DNA from: Eubacterium sp. AF16-48
GTDB taxonomy: Bacteria > Bacillota > Clostridia > Lachnospirales > Lachnospiraceae
DNA: 64,000 nt
Reading direction: 5' to 3'
Assembly (NCBI RefSeq): GCF_003479405.1
Contig: NZ_QUHB01000005.1
Span: forward strand, 127,627-191,626
The first letter of the stretch is position 1. The number at the start of each line of letters is the position of its first letter. A program made the translations under genes and the position numbers. This document shows, piece by piece, positions 52,137-61,607 of this stretch. Below the pieces are notes generated by a model, which searched no databases, had not been told where the DNA came from, and was given only the letters and a program-made list of their open reading frames with translations.

Positions 52137-52374
52137 TTTATAACAACATTGCCTGAATGTTCCACATCGGCATCCTACTGTAAACGGCTCAATCAAACTT
52201 GCCACCTACTGTAACCTTATGTCCTGTATTAGGTCCATGCATAAATACCGCAACATCAGTTCCGCATACACTTGAATAAATGTTTCTAACAAGTACATCA
52301 TTATCCCTTACTTCCGGCAATGGAATTTCTCTAATCTCTACTTTCTCTTTTCCTAAATAAATACCTGCTTTCAT
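52137..52374 (-). pseudogene. Zinc-type alcohol dehydrogenase (MDR) remnant
   Basis: Begins MKAGIYLGKEKVEIREIPLPEV at 52374 with AGGAG, then NIYSSVCGTDVAVFMHG (catalytic-zinc Cys region) and GHKVTVGGKF, then a stop at 52189. In another frame just beyond, LIEPFTVG, a block from the middle of such enzymes, follows immediately. So an internal deletion plus frameshift has removed most of the roughly 340-residue enzyme. Confidence 0.75.
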
Positions 52375-52495
52375 AAATAACTCCTGTTTTGATAACATTA
52401 TCTTAAAGAAAATTAACGTATATGTCTAATATAGACATACTTATTTTGTTAAGAATAATATCCCAAAAATAATTTTAATGCAACTATTCAGCCTT

Positions 52496-55270
52496 TTATT
52501 GTATAATAGCTACGCTTCCCTGAGCCTTATCTTTTTTAACAATTATCTTACGGTCAATGCGCTCTTTTAATTCACCAACATGGGATATTATGCCCACCAA
52601 CCGGTTTCCTTCCGTCAGGGAATTAAGTGCATTTATTGCCTGATTGAGAGACTCTTCATCTAATGAACCAAAACCTTCGTCCACAAAAAGAGTATCGAGT
52701 CTAATTCCCCCGGCGGAAGCATGGATTTCATCAGAGAGCCCTAACGCCAGTGAAAGTGATGCCTTAAAAGCTTCCCCTCCCGAAAGAGTTCTCACGCTTC
52801 TATTGGTTCCATTATAATGGTCAATTACCCACAAATCCAATCCACTTTGACTTCTCTGATTATCTGCCTCTTCTGCTCTTTTTAATTCATACTGTCCTGA
52901 TGACATCGTAAGAAATCTAATATTAGCTCTATTTATAATCCTGTCAAAATAATGCATTTGAATGTACGTTTCTAGCAAAATTTTATCCTTACCGTTAATC
53001 CCTCCGTTAGCAGTGTCTGAAAGAGATTTAATCATAGTCCATTTTTCCTGTGCCTCTTTCATTGCCCTGTACTTAACTTTTATGGCATCTTTGATGTTCT
53101 CATTAACTTTAATCCTTGTGCTGATTACGTTTATTGCATCTAACAGATTCTTCCTCTCTTTTACTAAATCATTCCTTTTTTCTGACAATTCATCTGTAGG
53201 AGAAATTTCCGCACCCCTTAGCTGCTCATCAATCATCTTTATGGTATTTTCTGCCTTTTCAATTTCTGTTTTACAGTTCTGAAAATCCCTGTCAGCTTTT
53301 TTGTAATTCTCCTCCATTTTTATAAGCAAATCCCTTAATTCACTTAAGTGTTGTACAGCTTCTTCCCTTGTGCTGAAGCTGAGGCTCTCTTTTATCTGGG
53401 TAAGCTTGGCATTTATACCCTCAAAAGCAATTTTGCATTCAGACTTTTTATTGCCTGCATCTTTTAACTTATGCTTTATATTCTCAAGCTTCTTCTCATT
53501 TTCAGGTATATTTTCTTCTAACTTATTTTTTTCCTTTACCTTTTCATTTATTAACTTAAGTTCTGCTGCAAAGCTAAGTGACTCCTTACTTAAATCCTCA
53601 TATTTTTCATGTATTAATTCTCTTATAATCTTAATATTTTCTTCCTTATATTCAAGGATTTTTCCCCCATCTTTAAGGATATTTTCCTTTAAAAGTTTAA
53701 CTTCACTGCCTTTATTTCCTGCTGCAAGACTGGCATTCGCCGTATTTTCTTCCTTTAGCTTAAGACCTGCCTTTTCTTCATCAAGTTCCCTTCTTGAAGG
53801 TGCATTTTTAACAGGTTCAGCTTTATGAGGATGAGTAGTTGAACCGCATACCGGACAAGCCTTACCCTCTTCAAGTTCACTTGCCATAATTCCTGCCTGC
53901 TGGTTAAAAAACAACAGCTCCCTTTCTTCGTAATGTTTCCTTGCCTCTTCCAAAATTTCCGCAGCTTCCTTATATTTCTCCTGAAAATCTTTAAGCTGTA
54001 CCAAATTTCTATCATATCTGTTAAGCAATTCAACAAAATTATCAATATCATCTATTTTTTTTGTCGTTTTATTTATTTCCCCCTGTAAAGCAATTTTTTC
54101 TTCTCCTGCGTTTTTTATTGTATTTAAACGCTCCCTGTCCGTTGAAATAACTTCTTCTAAATTTTGTAGGTAATCATTTAATAATATCTCCTGATTCTCC
54201 CAGTGGAAAATTTTTTCCTTTTCCTCACTCCACTGTGTCTGTAAGCTTCCCATTGCCTCATACTCCGGCAATTTTTCCTCATCTTTTCTTATATCAAATT
54301 CCAGTTTTTTCCGCTTTGGTTTCTTAGACTCTTCCTCCTGAAGAATTTCTTCTAATTTTCCAAAGGCATCCCTGTTTTTCTTAAGAAGAAGTAACGCCCT
54401 GTTTTTCTGCCCGATAGCCTCATTAATTCTTTTTATTTCTCCTATTTTTTCATCTATTCCCGCTGTTTCCTTTTCATTCTTTTCCATTAATTTCTGCTGT
54501 TTTGATAATAACTCACTGTCAGTTTCCACTAATTTGTTAATAACATCTGTTATTTCATCAATATTATTAGCTCCGGATTCTATTAAATTACCGGCACGGG
54601 TTCCTAATTCACTGTTATTATCATACATAAGACCTGATAAGGATTGATTTATTGCTGACTCTTCCCTGTCATATTCTTCCTTTACGGATTTTTCCTGTAC
54701 CTTTAGCTTGTCCTGAATGGTCTTGTAAATCCCGGTATTAAAAATCTGCCTGAAAATTTTAATTCTGTCATCTGTTTTTGCCAGCAAAAGTTTTAAAAAA
54801 TCTCCCTGGGCAATCATTGCCACCTGAGAAAACTGCTCTCTGTTAAGGCCGATAAGCTCCTGAACAGCCCTGGTAACCTCCTTAGTTTTTGTTACCACAT
54901 TTCTTGAGTCCGGGTACTCCAAAAAGGCATCAGCCACCTGCTTTGTCATTCCCTCTCCACGCTTTGATTTTCTCATATATTCAGGATTTCTTCTTACCTT
55001 ATATATCAGGTTTCTGTACTCAAATTCCATTTCCACAAAAGTTTCCGTATCTTCTTTTGCGTACTTACTTCTAAACATTGTGGTTTCCCTGTTTTCTCCG
55101 CTTGCCTCCCCATAAAGGGCAAAAACAATGGCATCAAAAATGGTGGTTTTTCCGGCTCCTGTATCTCCTGTTATGAGATAAATTCCCTTCTTACCTAATT
55201 TTTCAAAATCTATTACCTGACAGCCTGCATAAGGGCCAAAGGCTGAAATTGTTAATTTAATTGGTCTCAT
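52496..55270 (-). CDS. sbcC: Exonuclease subunit SbcC (Rad50-like)
   Basis: A 924-residue SMC-like ATPase that with SbcD cleaves DNA hairpins and protein-bound ends. Walker A GDTGAGKTTIFDA (about 35-47), two long coiled-coil arms, a zinc hook CPVCGS near the middle (with His in THPHK), and C-terminal signature TLSGGEAFKASLSLALGLS and Walker B LDTLFVDEGFGSLDE. Its start base is shared with the sbcD stop (TAATG), so translation is coupled. Confidence 0.95.
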   Translation of the reverse strand: MRPIKLTISAFGPYAGCQVIDFEKLGKKGIYLITGDTGAGKTTIFDAIVFALYGEASGENRETTMFRSKYAKEDTETFVEMEFEYRNLIYKVRRNPEYMRKSKRGEGMTKQVADAFLEYPDSRNVVTKTKEVTRAVQELIGLNREQFSQVAMIAQGDFLKLLLAKTDDRIKIFRQIFNTGIYKTIQDKLKVQEKSVKEEYDREESAINQSLSGLMYDNNSELGTRAGNLIESGANNIDEITDVINKLVETDSELLSKQQKLMEKNEKETAGIDEKIGEIKRINEAIGQKNRALLLLKKNRDAFGKLEEILQEEESKKPKRKKLEFDIRKDEEKLPEYEAMGSLQTQWSEEKEKIFHWENQEILLNDYLQNLEEVISTDRERLNTIKNAGEEKIALQGEINKTTKKIDDIDNFVELLNRYDRNLVQLKDFQEKYKEAAEILEEARKHYEERELLFFNQQAGIMASELEEGKACPVCGSTTHPHKAEPVKNAPSRRELDEEKAGLKLKEENTANASLAAGNKGSEVKLLKENILKDGGKILEYKEENIKIIRELIHEKYEDLSKESLSFAAELKLINEKVKEKNKLEENIPENEKKLENIKHKLKDAGNKKSECKIAFEGINAKLTQIKESLSFSTREEAVQHLSELRDLLIKMEENYKKADRDFQNCKTEIEKAENTIKMIDEQLRGAEISPTDELSEKRNDLVKERKNLLDAINVISTRIKVNENIKDAIKVKYRAMKEAQEKWTMIKSLSDTANGGINGKDKILLETYIQMHYFDRIINRANIRFLTMSSGQYELKRAEEADNQRSQSGLDLWVIDHYNGTNRSVRTLSGGEAFKASLSLALGLSDEIHASAGGIRLDTLFVDEGFGSLDEESLNQAINALNSLTEGNRLVGIISHVGELKERIDRKIIVKKDKAQGSVAIIQ

Positions 55271-56406
55271 TACTCATTTACCTCCCACACATCTTTAATT
55301 AATTTGTCCATAAAATCAGCCTGCTCACGGCTCATAGGCTGGTTGTTTTGAAGTTCATAAAATTCCTTAAATAAATCAAGGGGCTGTTTTTTCTCCACAT
55401 TTTCCACACCTTTTATTTCATTATTACTTCTTGTTCTTGTGTTGTCATAATCTAATTTCATAATATTAGGATAAACCGTTCTAAGAAGCTCCATGGCATG
55501 TAAAACGTCCTGTTCATCCGTTAATGTCACATGGGCATAATCCATTCTGTCAATATCCTTATAAAAATCCTTAGACATAATTTCCTGATATTTGCCTTTT
55601 ATTTCAATCATGTCATGTTTTGGAATCAGAGGCACTTTCTCTAGGGTAATATTCCCCTTTTCCTTCATATCCACAATAAGGGCTGTTTTTTGATGCCTTG
55701 CCTCAGAAAAAGAATATTTAAGAGGAGTTCCTGAATATCTTACAAATTCACTTTTTATATGCTGGGGGCTATGTAAATGACCTAATGCCACATAATCAAA
55801 TCTCTTAAAATTTTCTACACTTACTTCATCAATGCCTCCCACAGACACTTCTTCTGAATCACACCTGTCTGCTCCCCTTACAAACTGATGGGCAATCAAA
55901 AGATTTCTCTCACTTTCGTCCACCTTAGTTTGCTCCATAACATATGCCATTGCACTGTCATAACTGTCAATGTCAGCCTCCTCATAAACGTGTTTTACCA
56001 TTGCCGGCTTAATAAAAGGCAGCATATATATGTTAATTTCACCATATTCATCTTTTATTTTATGGGTTTCCACATTTCCACTAAAAGGCTTTGACATATA
56101 AACTCCGCTTTGGCTTATAAGTTCAGCCCCAAAGCCTATTCTTTCCTGACTGTCATGATTTCCACTTATAACGAAAACCTTCAGATTTCTTTTTGCCAGA
56201 CTATTTAGAAAACTGTTTAACACCGTCACTGCCTCCGCTGATGGCACCGGCTTGTCATACACATCCCCTGCAATAAGAACTGCCTCAATTTTTTTCTCAT
56301 CTATTATATTTAGTATTTTATCAAATATGAATTTCTGATCCTCAATCAATGAAAATTCATTTAATCTTTTTCCTATATGCAAATCTGCCAAATGAAGAAA
56401 TCTCAT
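55270..56406 (-). CDS. sbcD: Exonuclease subunit SbcD (Mre11-like)
   Basis: A 378-residue Mn2+-dependent calcineurin-like nuclease partner of SbcC. Metal motifs: LADLHIGK (7-14), LIAGDVYDKP, VISGNHDSQER and a C-terminal LGHLHSPQ. GGAGG precedes the ATG. It precedes sbcC with a one-base overlap. Confidence 0.95.
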   Translation of the reverse strand: MRFLHLADLHIGKRLNEFSLIEDQKFIFDKILNIIDEKKIEAVLIAGDVYDKPVPSAEAVTVLNSFLNSLAKRNLKVFVISGNHDSQERIGFGAELISQSGVYMSKPFSGNVETHKIKDEYGEINIYMLPFIKPAMVKHVYEEADIDSYDSAMAYVMEQTKVDESERNLLIAHQFVRGADRCDSEEVSVGGIDEVSVENFKRFDYVALGHLHSPQHIKSEFVRYSGTPLKYSFSEARHQKTALIVDMKEKGNITLEKVPLIPKHDMIEIKGKYQEIMSKDFYKDIDRMDYAHVTLTDEQDVLHAMELLRTVYPNIMKLDYDNTRTRSNNEIKGVENVEKKQPLDLFKEFYELQNNQPMSREQADFMDKLIKDVWEVNE

Positions 56407-56604
56407 AAGCCCTCCTTAATATTTTGTGGATTTCACTACTTTTACGGCTATACTAACATCGCCACTATGATGTGTCAATAATGGCGCAAAACGTAATGAG
56501 CATACTATGTTGACAGACCTAATTTTTAGTGCTATCATTCATCACAGGAAAGTTTAAAGTGTTTCAAAAAACTTAATTTAATTTAGAGATTGGAGGATTT
56601 AAAC

Positions 56605-56853
56605 ATGAAAAAATTTATGATTGGTGATTTGATTTTAGCTATAATATGTACAATTTCTTATTTGATGCGCATTCCACATCATATGAGTACCCTGACTTCT
56701 TCTTCGAGTGTACATTCAACCATTACCCAGACCATTCCACTAAGTACTACTGAAATGATATTTGGTGCTTTTGCGGTTTTTGTTTTAGTCAACATTCCAA
56801 ATATTTTCTTAATATTGAAGAAATCAATACTTAAAGTAACTAAAAGTAATTAA
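56605..56853 (+). CDS. Small two-span membrane protein (82 residues)
   Basis: Two hydrophobic segments (about 5-22 and 48-70) flank a Ser/Thr-rich loop with HHMST and SSSSVHSTITQT; a basic tail ends it. GGAGG lies 9 bases before the ATG at 56605. I recognise no family and the neighbours give no clue. It has its own terminator. Confidence 0.6.
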   Translation: MKKFMIGDLILAIICTISYLMRIPHHMSTLTSSSSVHSTITQTIPLSTTEMIFGAFAVFVLVNIPNIFLILKKSILKVTKSN

Positions 56854-56863
56854 TTTTTAAGTA

Positions 56864-56915
56864 AAGGCGATGTCTGTTGTGTTTTTACAGCTTTCATCGT
56901 CTTTTTTATATGTGT
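56864..56915 (+). terminator. Terminator after the small membrane protein gene
   Basis: GGCGATG and CATCGTC with inner CTGT/ACAG pairing, then TTTTTT. One mismatch in the outer stem. Confidence 0.55.
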
Positions 56916-56991
56916 ATTTTTATAATTGATTTTTCCCCTCTTAATGATAAGATTAAATTATAAGTTTGTGATGTAAAGGAAAGGATTTTTT

Positions 56992-58233
56992 ATGAATATA
57001 CGCTTTTATAATGGAACTATTTTAACTTTAGAAGATACCACTGCTGACGAAAATGGCTGTCTTCCTCTTTTGTCCGGGGAAGTGTGGGTCTTTGATGACA
57101 CCATTGGTTTTGTGGGAAACCCTGCAACGGACAAAACAGTTTCTAAACTCCATCCCCAGATAAAATGGGACAAGGAAATTAATCTCAATGGAAATCTTAT
57201 TATGCCGGGGTTTAAGGATGCCCATACCCATTCTGCCATGACATTTTTGCGCTCTTATGCAGATGATTTGCCTTTAGACAAATGGCTTAACGAGAAGGTA
57301 TTTCCTATGGAAGCCAAGCTTACTGATGACAAAATATATGAGTATAGCAAAATTGCCATTAAAGAATATCTCACATCAGGAATCACTGCCAATTTTGATA
57401 TGTACATCAGCCCTGACCCTGTTATTCAGGCATCTGTTGACATGGGATTTAGAACTGTTATGACCGGAGGATTAAACGACTTTACCCAGTCTGTCCCGGA
57501 AATTGAGGAATGTTACAAAAAATACAACGGCTACAACGACCTTATATCTTATGAATTGGGATTCCACGCAGAGTATACCTGTAGCGAAGGGCTTTTAAAG
57601 GATTTGTCGGCTCTTGCCAATAAGCTTCAGGCTCCTGTTTTCTGCCACAATTCCGAGACTCAGAAAGAAGTAGCAGAATGTGTTAAAAGATATGGCATGA
57701 CACCTACTGTTTATTTAGACAACATTGGTATGTTTAACTACGGTGGAGGTGGCTATCACTGCGTTCATATGACCGACTCCGACATAAATGTTTTTGAAAA
57801 AAGAGGTATGTCCATTGTTTTGAATCCTGCTTCTAATTTAAAGCTTGCCAGCGGAATTGCTCCTGTCAGTCTTTTTATGAAAAAAGGAATAAACCTTGCC
57901 CTTGGCACTGACGGGCCTGCCAGCAACAATGCATTAGATATGTTCAGGGAAATGTTTTTAACTACTGCTCTTGCCAAGTACCGGGAAAATGACGCTTCGG
58001 CAGTAGATGCCAATGAGGTACTTAAAATGGCTACTTTAGGTGGTGCCAAAGCTATGGGTCTTCGTAACTGTGACACATTAAGTCGTGGAAAAAAAGCTGA
58101 CTTAATCGTAATCGATTTAAGCCAGCCTAATATGCAACCAATAAACAACATTACCAAGAATCTTGTATATAGCGGTTCAAAAATAAATGTTATTTTAACA
58201 ATGATTAACGGAAATATTTTGTACCAAGTGTAG
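56992..58233 (+). CDS. Amidohydrolase, adenosine/S-adenosylhomocysteine deaminase type
   Basis: A 413-residue metal-dependent hydrolase of the chlorohydrolase/SAH-deaminase (MtaD, SsnA) group. Ligands: HTH in KDAHTHSAM (near 73-75), His in GFHAEYT (near 193), CHNSETQ and GYHCVHM loops, and Asp in GTDGPASNN. The last 29 bases overlap, tail to tail, the end of argF on the other strand. The likely reaction is deamination of a methylthio- or homocysteinyl-adenosine or a guanine-type base, from family only. Confidence 0.82.
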   Translation: MNIRFYNGTILTLEDTTADENGCLPLLSGEVWVFDDTIGFVGNPATDKTVSKLHPQIKWDKEINLNGNLIMPGFKDAHTHSAMTFLRSYADDLPLDKWLNEKVFPMEAKLTDDKIYEYSKIAIKEYLTSGITANFDMYISPDPVIQASVDMGFRTVMTGGLNDFTQSVPEIEECYKKYNGYNDLISYELGFHAEYTCSEGLLKDLSALANKLQAPVFCHNSETQKEVAECVKRYGMTPTVYLDNIGMFNYGGGGYHCVHMTDSDINVFEKRGMSIVLNPASNLKLASGIAPVSLFMKKGINLALGTDGPASNNALDMFREMFLTTALAKYRENDASAVDANEVLKMATLGGAKAMGLRNCDTLSRGKKADLIVIDLSQPNMQPINNITKNLVYSGSKINVILTMINGNILYQV

Positions 58234-59212
58234 CTGCCATTACAGCTTTTATAGTATGCATCCTGTTTTCTGCCTCGTCAAAAACAACAGAATTTTCAGA
58301 TTCAAATACTTCATCTGTAACTTCCATTTCAGTAAGTCCGAATTTTTTGTTGATTTCCTTACCGATTTTGGTATCCAGATCGTGGAAAGCAGGAAGACAA
58401 TGCATAAATACAACATCATCACCGGCATTCTTAATTAAATCCATTGTAACACGGTATGGAAGAAGATCATTTATTCTCTCTTCCCAAACTTCATCAGGCT
58501 CACCCATTGAAACCCACACATCAGTGTAAATGGCATTAGCTTCCTTAGTTGCCACCATAGGATCTTCCTCAAATTCAATAACTGCTCCTGTTTCTTTTGC
58601 TATAGCCTGGCACTGTTCTACCAGTTCTTTATTTGGCCAGTATTTCTTTGGTGCACATGCCACAAAATGCATTCCCATTTTGGCACATCCTACCATAAGT
58701 GAATTTCCCATATTGTAACGGGCATCTCCCATATATACAAACTTAAGTCCCTGCAATTTTCCAAACTTTTCACGCAGTGTTAAAAAGTCAGCTAAAATCT
58801 GTGTAGGATGAAATTCATTGGTAAGACCGTTCCATACAGGAACTCCTGCATATTTTGCCAATTCTTCTACTATATCCTGACCGAATCCACGATATTCAAT
58901 ACCGTCAAACATTCTGCCTAAAACTCTTGCTGTATCAGCAATACTTTCTTTCTTACCTATTTGTGAACCTGTCGGGTCTAAGTATGTAACTCCCATTCCC
59001 AAATCATGGGCTGCCACTTCAAAAGAACATCTTGTACGTGTACTTGTTTTTTCAAAAATAACTGCAATATTTTTTCCCTTAAACACGTCAACTAATTCTC
59101 CGGCTTTCTTTTTCTTCTTAAGGTCAGCTGCCAAATCAATAAGCTCTTCTATCTCTTCAGGTGTAAAATCCAGTAACTTTAAAAAATGTCTTCCTGTAAA
59201 ATCTGTCTTCAT
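58205..59212 (-). CDS. argF: Ornithine carbamoyltransferase
   Basis: Makes citrulline from ornithine and carbamoyl phosphate in arginine synthesis (or runs in reverse in the deiminase pathway). The 335 residues include carbamoyl-phosphate motifs STRTR (57-61) and HPTQ ([12 protein letters not shown]), SMG in the ornithine loop ([13 protein letters not shown]) and HCLP ([10 protein letters not shown]). The start at 59212 follows AGAAGG; the GTG at 59230 is upstream of that site. No other arginine genes are adjacent, so biosynthetic versus catabolic use cannot be told. The 3' end overlaps the amidohydrolase gene by 29 bases. Confidence 0.93.
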   Translation of the reverse strand: MKTDFTGRHFLKLLDFTPEEIEELIDLAADLKKKKKAGELVDVFKGKNIAVIFEKTSTRTRCSFEVAAHDLGMGVTYLDPTGSQIGKKESIADTARVLGRMFDGIEYRGFGQDIVEELAKYAGVPVWNGLTNEFHPTQILADFLTLREKFGKLQGLKFVYMGDARYNMGNSLMVGCAKMGMHFVACAPKKYWPNKELVEQCQAIAKETGAVIEFEEDPMVATKEANAIYTDVWVSMGEPDEVWEERINDLLPYRVTMDLIKNAGDDVVFMHCLPAFHDLDTKIGKEINKKFGLTEMEVTDEVFESENSVVFDEAENRMHTIKAVMAATLGTKYFR

Positions 59213-59233
59213 TATTAACCTTCTTTCCACAAA

Positions 59234-60175
59234 CTAATCATTTGTTTTTGTATTTTTATTTTTATAATCTTTAATATACTCTACTATATTAATACTCTTT
59301 CCTGATTTATTCAATGTTGGCGGAGTATTTAATCTATGTTTAACATTCTTCTGAAGGCTTTCCATAATGGCATCACGCTTCTCTTCTAACTCCTTCAACT
59401 GCTTTGCTATTCTCTCAGCTGATTCTTCCCTGACACCGGCAATCCTCTCACGGCTGTTCTCTGTTGCTGCCGCTATTTTTTCACGACTGCTTTCTGTAGC
59501 TGCTGCTATTTTCTCACGGCTGTCAGCGGTTTTTTCATCAAGAATTTCCATGCCTTCTTCTGCCTTTTCAGCAACAGTTATGGCTGAATTTCCCACAACA
59601 TCTTTTAACTGATCTCCAACTGCATGCAGACTTTCTGCCAATTTGTCCAATTGTCCCAGACTTTTATTAATTCCAATGAGGTTTTTAAGGGTTACAATCA
59701 TGTCCACCACAAACACCACGCCACATACCACTACAATAATAACCTGTATTTGAAATGGTATCTTCTTAACTACAGCCATAATGGGGTGATGTACAAATTT
59801 TACTGCAAATACAACTGCCATGCCCCACATAAAACTAAAGGCAAGGCACACATATCCACCTATGTTAAATTTTTCGTCGGAATAATCCCACCATCTCATA
59901 TGAAATATTTTGTCAAGAATCCATCCTCCAAACAATTCCACTGCCGAGCAAATCACCATTCCTCCCAAAAACAGCAACCAGATGTTTTTCTCCACAGGCA
60001 AAAGTGCCAGCAAAACTCCTATCATGCCACATCCGTATATGGGACAAACCGGTCCGTTTAAAAATCCTCTGTTGGTGACCTTTCCTGCGGTAACAGCCAC
60101 AAAAGCCACTTCCACGCACCAGCCTAAAAAGCTGTAAATAAAAAACAATAATGCAATCTCACTAAAAGAAAACAT
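59234..60175 (-). CDS. CmpB-like (putative ABC-transporter type IV) membrane protein with repeat coiled coil
   Basis: A 313-residue protein. Residues 1-185: about five spans with the family block FIYSFLGWCVEV and NRGFLNGPVCPIYGCG, then GGWILDKIFHMRWWDYS. After a cytoplasmic linker, a coiled-coil segment (about 205-275) has three tandem copies of SREKIAAATE-like 11-residue units. The C-terminus (about 290-313) is charged. The function of the family is not established. argF follows 21 bases downstream. Confidence 0.75.
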   Translation of the reverse strand: MFSFSEIALLFFIYSFLGWCVEVAFVAVTAGKVTNRGFLNGPVCPIYGCGMIGVLLALLPVEKNIWLLFLGGMVICSAVELFGGWILDKIFHMRWWDYSDEKFNIGGYVCLAFSFMWGMAVVFAVKFVHHPIMAVVKKIPFQIQVIIVVVCGVVFVVDMIVTLKNLIGINKSLGQLDKLAESLHAVGDQLKDVVGNSAITVAEKAEEGMEILDEKTADSREKIAAATESSREKIAAATENSRERIAGVREESAERIAKQLKELEEKRDAIMESLQKNVKHRLNTPPTLNKSGKSINIVEYIKDYKNKNTKTND

Positions 60176-60244
60176 GCTTTACCCTCCTTGATACTCATAT
60201 ATCGTATGATACCATAAAAAGGGGGATATTGCACTAACTTCTAC

Positions 60245-61384
60245 CTACAGTTTATCGACCTTTAAATTATAATCCACCAATAGCCAATTTGCCCGAAACA
60301 GTCGCATTATCTGCCAAAATGAAGCACCTCTTAAATTGTATTCATAAAGTAATTCAATTTTTGCCTTAATGCTCCTTGCGTCCTCAAACCACACTTCGTG
60401 GTCTACGCCATCCTTCGTATACCTGAAATATGGTGTCTGCCCAACTTCGTCAAATAAAATTTCAGCATTATTTTCCACTGCAATTTGCACTGCCTGAGCA
60501 TTTCCAATAGTTTCAGCTTTCGTAACGTCCTTTTCATAGGGAAGAGCCCAGTCATAACCGTAATTAGGTATTCCCATATTGATTTTTTCAGAGGGAATTG
60601 CCGTCACCGCATAATCTAAAACCCGCCTGATTTTATCAACCGGTGCCACCGCCATAGGCTCGCTATATGTATATCCCCACTCATATGTCATAACCAACAC
60701 GCTATTTGCCACTCTTCCCAAAGCCTCATAATCCTTTCCCTCATATAAAAGTCCCGGCTGGTCAGCACTGGTTTTTGGTGCCAAATCCACCGAAACCGTA
60801 AATCCCTGTTCATTCATTTTCTCCGTTGCCCTCTCAACAAACCTTACAAAAGCCTCCCTATCCTCTGCCTTTATGTATTCAAAATCAATATCCAGTCCCA
60901 GAAAACCCTTTTCGTTCATTATTTCCAACAGGTTGTCTAGCAACACTTCCACTATATCTTCATTTTGAATAACATCAGAAATCAGATTATTGTTAAACAT
61001 GCCTGTTTCATCAAAGGGTGTCAAAGTCAGTATAGGTGCTGCATTGTAGTTATATGAGGCTTCAATCATGAATCCATCATCTATTGGGGGATATATAACC
61101 TCCCCTTCTCTTGTAAATCCATAGGAAAAAACCGCCATTCCCGACAATGACGGGAGACTTTGCTCTAAAACATAATTGCTTATAAATGGATATGCGAACC
61201 CTCTTATAACCGCCTCTCTTCTGTTTTCACGTATTCCTCCTGTATCAATTAATAATGCCTGACCCACTGCCAAAGGGTACGGATACACCAATTGATTGTC
61301 ATAAATAATCGATTCCACACTTACCCCATATGCACCGGCAATGCTATCTACATTATCTCCTGATTTTACAACATATATTTCCAT
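60245..61384 (-). CDS. LysM-GH18 glycosidase, YaaH spore germination type
   Basis: A 379-residue enzyme: LysM peptidoglycan-binding module (1-48, MEIYVVKSGDNVDSIAGAYGVSVESIIYDN), then a GH18 barrel (about 55-375) with the motif FLGLDIDFEYI (DxxDxDxE) holding the catalytic Glu. B. subtilis YaaH is a spore-coat N-acetylglucosaminidase acting in germination. No signal peptide, as for YaaH deposited from the mother cell. The start at 61384 (MEIYVV) is chosen because it begins the LysM domain; the longer frame adds an unlikely leader. Confidence 0.88.
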   Translation of the reverse strand: MEIYVVKSGDNVDSIAGAYGVSVESIIYDNQLVYPYPLAVGQALLIDTGGIRENRREAVIRGFAYPFISNYVLEQSLPSLSGMAVFSYGFTREGEVIYPPIDDGFMIEASYNYNAAPILTLTPFDETGMFNNNLISDVIQNEDIVEVLLDNLLEIMNEKGFLGLDIDFEYIKAEDREAFVRFVERATEKMNEQGFTVSVDLAPKTSADQPGLLYEGKDYEALGRVANSVLVMTYEWGYTYSEPMAVAPVDKIRRVLDYAVTAIPSEKINMGIPNYGYDWALPYEKDVTKAETIGNAQAVQIAVENNAEILFDEVGQTPYFRYTKDGVDHEVWFEDARSIKAKIELLYEYNLRGASFWQIMRLFRANWLLVDYNLKVDKL

Positions 61385-61607
61385 AGTAATTACAGCCTTT
61401 TTTAATAAATATATGTTGGAAAAATTTGAATAATGCAGATAATGGTGGGAACATTTCACGGTTATGGCAATATGCGGGCGGTTGCTTTCCTCCTTCCACG
61501 CAAAAAGCTGCCACTTTACAAATCCTAAATTTGTAAAGCAACAGCTTTTTCTTCATTTAATTATATTTAATTCCTCAAACCACCAGTCTATATCCACATC
61601 TTTTGCA

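Noticed and set aside
59367..59612. Frame antisense to the coiled-coil repeat
   Set aside because: Its repeated RLLSVAAAIFS is only the complement of the SREKIAAATE repeat.
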